From an uncultured Prevotellaceae bacterium (GTDB lineage Bacteria > Bacteroidota > Bacteroidia > Bacteroidales > Bacteroidaceae), in the NCBI GenBank assembly GCA_900315105.1, contig OMXX01000045.1, positions 1 through 29,283 of the forward strand: DNA of 29,283 nucleotides. The letters run 5' to 3'. The notes beneath the pieces are model-generated. The model did no database searches. It was given only the letters and a program-made list of their open reading frames with translations, and was not told the DNA's origin. Positions 16,719 to 23,086 of this stretch are shown piece after piece. The position numbers and the translations under genes are program-made. Positions within the stretch are counted from its first letter, which is position 1. Each line of letters starts with the position of its first letter.

Positions 16719-17846
16719 TCAGTTATTCATGATTATCTCATACAGACTACGTATCGTCTCTTCGTCCAATTCCACAGGGTTGTTTTTGAGGCGGATGGGA
16801 TTAACTGATGATGTAAGAAGTAAGATGTCAGATGGAAGATTATCCGAAGTAGGGCTCTGCATTTCCATATCCTGCATCATCTTGCGGAAAAGGGCAATGG
16901 CATCGGAAGGGGTGTTGCAGCCCATAGCAGTGGCGATGCGCTGGAAGATGCCGGAGAGGTATTCGGGACCTCGAGAGTCGAGACACTTTTCCATGTGGCC
17001 TATCATGTATTGCCAGATTTCTGGCAGACAAACTGCAACGGCATGGCCATGAGGGAGCTTGTACAAAGATGTGATCTTGTAACTCATGGCGTGGGCTGCT
17101 GTGGTGGCCGTGATATTGATAGCACGGCCTCCATAGTTGGCTCCAAGCATGATATTGGAAGCAGCCTCTTCGTCGTTCTCAAAGATATACTTATGCCAGT
17201 TGGCCATGATGAGTTCGATGGCCTGACGGCTGTACTCATAGCTCTCCTCAGTGCTATTGACGCTCCACCAGGACTCTATGCCCTGGCAAAGGGCATCAAG
17301 CATGGTGCATTTCTTCTGGTAGAGGGGAAGGGTCTTGAGGACCTTCGGTTCCAGAATGGCAATATCGGGGAGAATGCCATCATTGGTGACGGTTTGTTTG
17401 GCACCTTCGTAGTACATCACGGCATTATGAGTGGACTCAGAGCCGGTTCCTGCAGTTGTTGGAATGGCAATGAAGGGGAGTTTTGTGCCGTCACAGGCAA
17501 CTCTTGTGTTCACCAGAGGGGGAATGATAGCGGCGTTGCCTTCCTGAGCCAGGACTGCAAGTTTGATGCATTTGGCAACGTCTATGGCACTGCCACCTCC
17601 AACTGCCAACAAAGTGTCGCACTTTGTTATCTGAAAGGTATCGATACCTTTGCAGACTTCTTCATAACGTGGGTTCGGTGTAAACTCGCTGAACACCACG
17701 TGAGGGAAGTCTAAGCCTTCTATGTCTTCCTTTATGTTAAGGAAGGGATAGCTGCTGTCGCAGACAAGAAAGACTTTTTTGGAATCTTTCAAGACTTCAG
17801 ACAAATGGGATATGCCGTTTAAAATCGTCTGTTTCATCATAAACAT
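16719..17846 (-). CDS. Iron-containing alcohol dehydrogenase, probable phosphonoacetaldehyde reductase
   Basis: A 375-aa group III Fe-ADH. NAD(P)-binding GGGSAIDVAK is at 83..92, PTTAGTGSE at 129..137, and the metal region has Asp184, His252 and His266 (LPHGHAVAV). The position that is usually a His ligand after Asp184 is Gln188 (DALCQGIE). I recall this from PhpC-like phosphonoacetaldehyde reductases, but it was not checked. Following PEP mutase and phosphonopyruvate decarboxylase, the enzyme would reduce phosphonoacetaldehyde to 2-hydroxyethylphosphonate. No aminoethylphosphonate transaminase is present in the window. MMKQ at codons 3 or 4 is an alternative start. The stretch 16812..16840 resembles the GATGTAAGA spacer repeat, so repeat sequence has also entered this coding region. 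Confidence 0.88.
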   Translation of the reverse strand: MFMMKQTILNGISHLSEVLKDSKKVFLVCDSSYPFLNIKEDIEGLDFPHVVFSEFTPNPRYEEVCKGIDTFQITKCDTLLAVGGGSAIDVAKCIKLAVLAQEGNAAIIPPLVNTRVACDGTKLPFIAIPTTAGTGSESTHNAVMYYEGAKQTVTNDGILPDIAILEPKVLKTLPLYQKKCTMLDALCQGIESWWSVNSTEESYEYSRQAIELIMANWHKYIFENDEEAASNIMLGANYGGRAINITATTAAHAMSYKITSLYKLPHGHAVAVCLPEIWQYMIGHMEKCLDSRGPEYLSGIFQRIATAMGCNTPSDAIALFRKMMQDMEMQSPTSDNLPSDILLLTSSVNPIRLKNNPVELDEETIRSLYEIIMNN

Positions 17847-17881
17847 TAATTATCACGAATTGACCATTAATTGTTCACAAA

Positions 17882-19009
17882 TTAATCCTTCAAGAAAGTC
17901 ATGAGGGCATCCTTGTTTTGGATTGGTGTTGTAGTAGGTCTGCCAAGATCCTTACGGTTACCCTTCTTAACCTTCACTTCAAGGAGAAGTGGTCCTTCTT
18001 GGTCTTTTACCTTACCAAGAAGTTCTGTGAGATACTCTTTGGTTTCAACACTATAAATAGCCTTATAGCCAACGGCCTTAGCCACTGCAGGTAAATCAAT
18101 CTTCAAACCAACAGTGGGCTGACCGCCTACAGAGTCATGAGCACCATTGTTGAAGACCACATGGATGTAGTTCTTGGGGGCTTTATTAGCCACTATGGCC
18201 ATGCTGCCCATGTGCATAATAGAGGCACCGTCGCCATCGAAGCACCAGACACGACGATCCTGTTTTGCCAAGGCAATACCAAGGGCTATCTGTGAGGCAT
18301 GTCCCATGGAACCGACGGTGAGGAAATCACGCTCATGGCCTTCGTTCATCGCCGTGCGATATTCGAAGAGTTCACGAGAAATCATGCCTGTTGTAGAAAC
18401 GATTGCGTCTTTAGGGGCAAGGGCTGCAGCAACGATCTGTATGGCTTCCTCACGAGACATCGTCAGGTCGTTCTTCTCCACATTCTGAAGGGTATAGGCA
18501 TCGAAGGTGTCCTTCTCGATGACGAGGGCATAACACTGTTTGGTAGCCTGCATAAAGGCAACAGCCTTCTTAATCTGGGCTTCGGCCTTGTCTTCCTCCT
18601 TGGAGAGGACTGTGTAGTCGATACCCATCACATTCAACAGGCCTGTGGTGACCTTACCCTGCTTGACATGCTGGGGTTCGTCGTGAACACCGGGTTTGCC
18701 TCGCCAGCCGATGACCAGAAGGACGGGGATGTTATAGACATCGGGGTCAGTCAGAGAGGCCAAGGGATTGATGATATTTCCCTCGCCGGAGTTCTGCATA
18801 TAGACAACAGGGATTTGGCTCGTTGCCAGATAGTGGCCTGCTGCCAGACCCATGGCACCGCCTTCGTTGGCTGCAATGATATTATGGGCAGCATCAGCAT
18901 GGTCGGTAATGTAGGCACAGAGATTCTTCAACAGGGAATCAGGTACGCCAGCATAGAAATCAATGCCATAGCTGGCCAATGTATCATAGAAAAACTTTGG
19001 ACTAATCAT
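17882..19009 (-). CDS. aepY: Phosphonopyruvate decarboxylase
   Basis: A 375-aa ThDP-dependent enzyme that decarboxylates phosphonopyruvate to phosphonoacetaldehyde, the step that pulls the unfavourable PEP mutase reaction forward. Seen are the catalytic Glu49 in AANEGGAMGLAAG, QNSGEGNIINPLASL (72..86), GWRGKPGVHDEPQH (101..114) and the ThDP/Mg motif from GDG (259..261) to NN (287..288). Length is normal for Ppd. It lies 36 bp downstream of the PEP mutase fusion gene and 35 bp upstream of the reductase, forming one tight set. Confidence 0.94.
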   Translation of the reverse strand: MISPKFFYDTLASYGIDFYAGVPDSLLKNLCAYITDHADAAHNIIAANEGGAMGLAAGHYLATSQIPVVYMQNSGEGNIINPLASLTDPDVYNIPVLLVIGWRGKPGVHDEPQHVKQGKVTTGLLNVMGIDYTVLSKEEDKAEAQIKKAVAFMQATKQCYALVIEKDTFDAYTLQNVEKNDLTMSREEAIQIVAAALAPKDAIVSTTGMISRELFEYRTAMNEGHERDFLTVGSMGHASQIALGIALAKQDRRVWCFDGDGASIMHMGSMAIVANKAPKNYIHVVFNNGAHDSVGGQPTVGLKIDLPAVAKAVGYKAIYSVETKEYLTELLGKVKDQEGPLLLEVKVKKGNRKDLGRPTTTPIQNKDALMTFLKD

Positions 19010-19013
19010 TTCT

Positions 19014-19046
19014 CAAATTGAAAATTGAAAGTTGAAAATTGAAAAT
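19014..19046. repeat. A-rich TTGAAAA spacer repeat
   Basis: The short gap between the PEP mutase and decarboxylase genes is made of repeated TTGAAAATTGAAAG-type units. Similar A-rich units (GTTAAAAGTGAAAA) occur at 21241..21270. Low-complexity spacer of unknown role. Confidence 0.6.
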
Positions 19047-21055
19047 TATTCCTCTGGTATGAGAGTTATAATCTCCTTAATTGACATACACTTGTCGTCG
19101 CACTCCTTGGCTCGATGGTTCTCAAGGATGGTGCGGGCTGCATCCTGCATGGCGGGGAAGCTGGTACGGGTGAGTTGATTGGCATAGATAACCACATTGA
19201 CACCACGATCCTTAAACTCCTGTTCGGTAACCGTATTGAAACTGGTAGGAACAACCACAATAGGAGTGGTGGTGTTCTTCTCACGGAACTTGGCGACGAA
19301 CTCGAAAATCTCTGCGGGATCCTTCTTGCGAGAGTGAATCATGATGGCATCGGCACCTGCCTCAGAGAAGGCAAAGGCACGCTCCAAGGCATCGTCCATA
19401 CCCTGCTCGAGAATCAGAGACTCGATACGGGCACAAATCATAAACTCTCTGGTTTTCTGGGCTTTCTTACCGGCACGGATCTTCTCGCAGAAGTCAGGAA
19501 TTGCAGCTTGGGTCTGCTTGACCTCAGTACCAAAGAGGCTATTCTTCTTCAAACCTGTCTTATCCTCAATGATAACCATGGAAACGCCCATACGCTCCAG
19601 AGAACGTACAGTATAAACAAAGTGCTCTGTTAAACCACCTGTATCACCATCAAATATGATGGGTTTGGTGGTCACTTCCATGATATCATCAATGGTGCGG
19701 AAACGAGAGGTCATATCGACCAGTTCAATGTCGGGCTTACCCTTGGCTGTGGAGTCGCAGAGCGAACTGACCCACATGGCATCGAACTGATAGGTCTTGC
19801 CATCCTGCAGCACCTTGGTATTCTCCACAATGAGACCAGTAATACCGCTGTGGGCTTCCATGGCGGTGACTAAGCCCTTCATATTGATAAGTTTACGCAA
19901 ACGGCCACGACGTACATCCGGCATCGAAGCCTCGGCACGGTGGTTTGCGTCCAACTCCTTATACATAGGATTGTTGCTATAAGGATATTCCACGAGTTTA
20001 CCGCCATAAGTGGCAAGTACCTCGCAGACCTCCTGTCGGATAGGCTTCTGGAATCCCTCGCACCAGTCGTTGCCGTGAACCACATAGTCGGGCTTCAGGG
20101 CCAGTAGGTTGTCCTTATAAGAGAGCGACTTCTGTTCCACTACACGCTCCACGCCTGCAATATTCTCGATGAGTGCCTTGCGCTCCTCGAAGGGGATGAG
20201 GGGATAGCGCTTAAAACTGGCAACAGCCTCGTCGCTAAGGATACCCACAATGAGACGGCCCAGACGACGGGCCTTGTTGATGATGGCCACATGACCAGAG
20301 TGTATATACTCGGTAGAAAATGACATATAAACCGTACGCTCGTTGATAGCCTGAAGTTTCTTGGTAATGACCTCCAAATCCTCCGGGGTGTCAATCTCTG
20401 CACAGAGCATGTCCTTGACATCACAAGGATAAATCTTACATTGGTCGCTCACCTCGTTGAAGGCATTCTCAGCATAACACTTGCGATTATCGGCCTCACA
20501 GAACTTCTCGATATTCTGGAGCCAGACAAGCCAATCGTCCTTGAGAATTTTGTAGAGAGGCTGGGCTGCCATGGCATTGTCGAAGAATTCGATACCCACT
20601 TTCTGTATCTGACCATCCTTGATGACTGCCTTGAAGTCCTTCTCGGGGAGAGGGAGTGTACTGCTAACTGCCATACAACTGGTAGGACAATCGATGACAG
20701 CCTCCATTACCAAGCTCTCGAACACCAGGTCGCCGTGCATCAGGATGATATCGTCATCCTTCAGTTGCTCCTTGGCACAGTTGATGGAGTAGATGTAATT
20801 AGTGGTGTCGTAAACGGGGTTGTTGACGAACGTGAACTTGAGGGGCAAATGCAGTGCATTGCAATAATCGACCAAGACCTTGTCGTAATAACCTGTGGTC
20901 ATCACGACTTCTTCCACACCGAAAGACACCAGCATTCTGAGTTGTCGACTCAAAATGGTGTTCTTGTGTGAAATCTCAGTCATACACTTCGGGTGTTCCT
21001 TTGTGATTACACCCATTCTGTGTCCCAAGCCACTGTTCAAAATTAATGCTTTCAT
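19046..21055 (-). CDS. pepM: Three-domain LicC-like / TagD-like / phosphoenolpyruvate mutase
   Basis: A 669-aa fusion with three enzyme domains. Residues 1 to 235: a LicC/PntC-like nucleotidyltransferase (LNSGLGHRMG at 6..15, HPKCMTEI, NNPVYDTTNYIYS at 78..90). Residues 240 to 370: a second, unrelated cytidylyltransferase of the TagD/ethanolamine-phosphate type with HSGH (252..255) and YVVHGNDW (324..331). Residues 385 to 669: PEP mutase, with FDGDTGG (468..474) and the mutase signature EDKTGLKKNS (497..506). The mutase makes phosphonopyruvate from PEP. The two nucleotidyltransferases could make a CMP-activated phosphonate and a second CDP donor, or one may be inactive. Neighbours are the decarboxylase, reductase and LicD-type transferase, so this protein supplies both ends of the phosphonate branch. 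It is the first gene of that set, after a 366-bp gap. Confidence 0.92.
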   Translation of the reverse strand: MKALILNSGLGHRMGVITKEHPKCMTEISHKNTILSRQLRMLVSFGVEEVVMTTGYYDKVLVDYCNALHLPLKFTFVNNPVYDTTNYIYSINCAKEQLKDDDIILMHGDLVFESLVMEAVIDCPTSCMAVSSTLPLPEKDFKAVIKDGQIQKVGIEFFDNAMAAQPLYKILKDDWLVWLQNIEKFCEADNRKCYAENAFNEVSDQCKIYPCDVKDMLCAEIDTPEDLEVITKKLQAINERTVYMSFSTEYIHSGHVAIINKARRLGRLIVGILSDEAVASFKRYPLIPFEERKALIENIAGVERVVEQKSLSYKDNLLALKPDYVVHGNDWCEGFQKPIRQEVCEVLATYGGKLVEYPYSNNPMYKELDANHRAEASMPDVRRGRLRKLINMKGLVTAMEAHSGITGLIVENTKVLQDGKTYQFDAMWVSSLCDSTAKGKPDIELVDMTSRFRTIDDIMEVTTKPIIFDGDTGGLTEHFVYTVRSLERMGVSMVIIEDKTGLKKNSLFGTEVKQTQAAIPDFCEKIRAGKKAQKTREFMICARIESLILEQGMDDALERAFAFSEAGADAIMIHSRKKDPAEIFEFVAKFREKNTTTPIVVVPTSFNTVTEQEFKDRGVNVVIYANQLTRTSFPAMQDAARTILENHRAKECDDKCMSIKEIITLIPEE

Positions 21056-21107
21056 TATCTATGTTTTTATAATTGTAATTCGGATACATAACGATTCTTA
21101 TATATTT

Positions 21108-21119
21108 TGCCTCGAGGCA
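21108..21119. promoter_or_regulatory. 12-bp perfect palindrome upstream of the PEP mutase gene
   Basis: TGCCTCGAGGCA lies about 55 bp upstream of the ATG at 21055, in AT-rich sequence. It could be an operator or small hairpin. No consensus -7 box was found next to it. Confidence 0.25.
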
Positions 21120-21140
21120 TGTCGATGAAGGAAGAATAAC

Positions 21141-21235
21141 TTGATGTAAGAAGTAAGATGTAAGAAGGAAGAGTAACTTGATGTAAGAAGTAAGATGTAA
21201 GAAGGAAGAGTAACTTGATGGAAGAAGTAAGAATC
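21141..21235. repeat. GATGTAAGA spacer repeat: 37-bp unit in tandem
   Basis: Two identical 37-bp units (21141..21177 and 21178..21214), each starting TTGATGTAAGAAGTAAGATG, are followed by a partial third. They belong to the GATGTAAGA/AAGTAAGA low-complexity family that fills most spacers between the export genes. Not a CRISPR array: there are no spacers. Confidence 0.85.
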
Positions 21236-21281
21236 TTTCAGTTAAAAGTGAAAAATTAAAAGTTAAGAGTTATCTTCTTTC

Positions 21282-21408
21282 GTAAACTGTCAATTTGACG
21301 TGTTAAACCATTAATCATGAACCTTAAACCCTTAATCATTAACCCTGAACCATTTATCAGGTATCAAATTCTCTGTTCATACACAAGACGTCAAAATTGA
21401 CAGTTTAC
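21282..21408. mobile_element. Pair of insertion-sequence ends (127 bp), same family as at 15250
   Basis: The left end GTAAACTGTCAA-TTTGACGT (21282..21302, one T fewer) and the right end (21387..21408) match the inverted ends of the 15250..15884 element. The right ends also share the preceding bases TTCATACACAA. Between them is non-coding sequence with TTAATCATGAACC-like repeats. No target duplication is seen. This is a MITE-like derivative or a collapsed copy. It sits in the 366-bp gap between the His-rich protein and PEP mutase genes, which otherwise holds only spacer repeats. Confidence 0.65.
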
Positions 21409-21421
21409 TGTTTACTTGACA

Positions 21422-21604
21422 TTACCCCATGGTATAGACGAAGATGACGGCGAGGATCATGAGGAGGGCGAGGACCATGAGAGCGACCTTGAGCCACTTC
21501 TCGAGTTTGCGGCGGAGGACGATGGCGTTGAGACTGCGCTCCTTGAACAGCGTGGCGCTGTCCTTGTGGTGATGGTGGTGGTGATGATGTTGTTGTTCAG
21601 ACAT
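21422..21604 (-). CDS. Small His-rich single-pass membrane protein
   Basis: A 60-residue protein beginning MSEQQHHHHHHHHKDS with eight consecutive His. It continues with a basic stretch (RSLNAIVLRRKLEKWLK) and one hydrophobic helix near the C-terminus (VALMVLALLMILAVIFVYTMG). The basic residues before the helix suggest an N-in orientation, placing the His cluster in the cytoplasm. It lies just downstream of the export lipoprotein gene. I believe similar small proteins occur in capsule loci of related bacteria, but I could not check. The His run may bind metal. Function unknown. Confidence 0.75.
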   Translation of the reverse strand: MSEQQHHHHHHHHKDSATLFKERSLNAIVLRRKLEKWLKVALMVLALLMILAVIFVYTMG

Positions 21605-21605
21605 A

Positions 21606-21690
21606 AGATGTAAGAAGGAAGATGTAAGATGTAAGAAGGAAGAGGGAAGATGTAAGAAGGAAGAGGGAAGATGGATGAGGGAAGAGAGAA
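21606..21690. repeat. GATGTAAGA spacer repeat
   Basis: The whole gap between the His-rich and Wza-like genes is GATGTAAGAAGGAAGAGGGAA-type units, the same family as 21141..21235. Confidence 0.8.
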
Positions 21691-21695
21691 GAGAG

Positions 21696-22502
21696 TTAAC
21701 GGAGGATATTGACGATGAGGGATGCGAGGGATACCAGGATGCTGGTACCAGAGAGCCACAGGGTAGTGGACTGGCCGATGGTGGAGTTGCGGGCCTTGAC
21801 CTTGTTGGGCTCTACATAGACGATGTCGTTCTGCTGGAGATAGTAATAGGGGGAATTGATGATCTCGGCATCGTTGAGGTTGATGCGGATGATTTCCTTC
21901 TTACCAGAGGCGTTCTCACGGATGAGCTTGACCTTGTCACGCACACCATAGATAGTCAGGTCGCCAGCTTGTGCTAGGGCTTCAAGGATATTGATCTTCT
22001 CATTGCTGACGGTGAACATGCCGGGTTTGTTGACCTCACCGAGCACGGAAATCTTGTAATTGGACATACGGACGGTGACCACGGGGTTCTCGGTGGCATT
22101 GAGATAAGGCAGCAGCTTGTCGTGAATCATCTTCTCACACTCTGACTTGGAGAGGCCACCGACCTGCAGACTGCCCAGCACGGGGAAGTCGATAAGGCCC
22201 TTATTATCCACCAGATAGGTCTGGAGGGAGCCACCAGAAGTGGAGATATTGTTTGACGTATTGGTGAGCGTGGGATGGACGATAAGGTTGAAGGGGGCGG
22301 AAGCCTCAGGATTGACGGTGCTGACGGTGATGGTCAGCACATCCTTGGGCATGATATGGGCATCATACAGATACTCTGAACGGGACAAGTCGATATAGTC
22401 GCTATTCTGGAGGTAGGCGACGTTCTTGACACTGCCACAAGATGTAAGAAGAAAGAGAAGGAAGATGTAAGATGTAAGATGTAAGAAGTAATTTTTTTTC
22501 AT
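21696..22502 (-). CDS. Wza-like polysaccharide export lipoprotein
   Basis: A 268-aa polysaccharide export protein. It is an outer-membrane or periplasmic lipoprotein with the lipobox LLTSC, Cys22 being the lipidated residue. The Poly_export domain starts near YLQNSDYIDL and continues DVLTITVSTVNPEAS. An SLBB-type domain contains ISVLGEVNKPGMF. A C-terminal hydrophobic segment (LWLSGTSILVSLASLIVNIL) follows. I chose ATG 22502, which gives a proper signal peptide; the longer frame starts at 22529. The signal peptide core YFLHLTSYIFLLFLL is encoded by a copy of the GATGTAAGA spacer repeat on the opposite strand. It works with the Wzc-like kinase encoded upstream. Confidence 0.93.
   Translation of the reverse strand: MKKNYFLHLTSYIFLLFLLTSCGSVKNVAYLQNSDYIDLSRSEYLYDAHIMPKDVLTITVSTVNPEASAPFNLIVHPTLTNTSNNISTSGGSLQTYLVDNKGLIDFPVLGSLQVGGLSKSECEKMIHDKLLPYLNATENPVVTVRMSNYKISVLGEVNKPGMFTVSNEKINILEALAQAGDLTIYGVRDKVKLIRENASGKKEIIRINLNDAEIINSPYYYLQQNDIVYVEPNKVKARNSTIGQSTTLWLSGTSILVSLASLIVNILR
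22441..22493. repeat. GATGTAAGA repeat inside the Wza-like signal peptide
   Basis: Plus-strand GATGTAAGATGTAAGATG units, read on the minus strand as TTA CAT CTT ACA TCT TAC, encode residues 5 to 21 of the export lipoprotein. The same units elsewhere lie between genes. Confidence 0.85.
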
Positions 22503-22519
22503 ATTGAACTCAAATTTAT

Positions 22520-22560
22520 TTTTGAACACGAATTACACGAATTTCACGAATGACACGAAT
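22520..22560. repeat. CACGAAT intergenic repeat
   Basis: GAACACGAATTACACGAATT and two further CACGAAT units fill the gap between the Wza-like gene and the HAD gene. They match the ends of the element at 656..890. Confidence 0.75.
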
Positions 22561-22561
22561 A

Positions 22562-23017
22562 TTACCAGAAATGCCACCAGTGGCGCTTACGGGTGTAGGA
22601 GTGGTGGTAGTTGGAGGCTTCCTCATAGTCTTTCTGGCCGGCATAGGCCTCGTCGATGAGGTGGCGCCACTTCTTGCCACGGCTGACCATGCGATAGATG
22701 GTGCCCCAGTCGGGGAGTCCACCGACGTTGCGGTCGTCGATGAAGAGGTCGGCCTTCAGCTTGCGCGTGAAGTGGGGATTGTTGTCGGTGGTCTCTTCAG
22801 GGTAGTCACGATTGGCGGCATAGAACTCTACGCCACGCTCACGACACCACTCGAGGGCGGCATCTAATAGCTCACCTTCGCGGCAGGACCAGAGCACCAG
22901 GCGATGGCGGTCATTGATGAGCATCTTCAGGGTGTCGATGGCGAAGGGACGTTCCTGGCCAATCTCGGGGTATTTGTTCTCAACGATGGTTCCGTCGAAA
23001 TCTACTGCGATAATCAT
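22562..23017 (-). CDS. Small HAD-superfamily phosphatase-like protein
   Basis: A 151-aa HAD protein of a short cap-less type known from Bacteroides (BT0820-like, from memory). The catalytic motif is DFDGT with Asp6 and Asp8. Motif II is Ser44 in LWSCREGE, motif III Lys87, and motif IV has Asp94 and Asp95 (LFIDDRNVGGLPDW). The C-terminal tail SNYHHSYTRKRHWWHFW is rich in His, Trp and Arg. It is co-directional and lies between the export lipoprotein and Wzc-like genes. It might dephosphorylate a precursor or take part in regulation; the substrate is unknown. Confidence 0.85.
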   Translation of the reverse strand: MIIAVDFDGTIVENKYPEIGQERPFAIDTLKMLINDRHRLVLWSCREGELLDAALEWCRERGVEFYAANRDYPEETTDNNPHFTRKLKADLFIDDRNVGGLPDWGTIYRMVSRGKKWRHLIDEAYAGQKDYEEASNYHHSYTRKRHWWHFW

Positions 23018-23080
23018 AAATGATGGATGATGTAAGATGTAAGATGTAAAAAGTAAGAAGTAAGAGGGAAGAGGTGAGAG
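23018..23080. repeat. GATGTAAGA spacer repeat
   Basis: The gap between the HAD and Wzc-like genes is made of GATGTAAGATGTAAAAAGTAAG-like units, the same family as in the neighbouring spacers. Confidence 0.8.
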
Positions 23081-23086
23081 AATAGA

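Noticed and set aside
21141..21235. Tandem repeat that might be a CRISPR array
   Set aside because: The 37-bp units touch each other with no unique spacers, no cas genes are in the window, and the sequence is a low-complexity spacer family.
21422..21604. His8 run as an engineered tag or vector sequence
   Set aside because: It is in a natural operon context, uses mixed CAT/CAC codons and is followed by a plausible native membrane protein.
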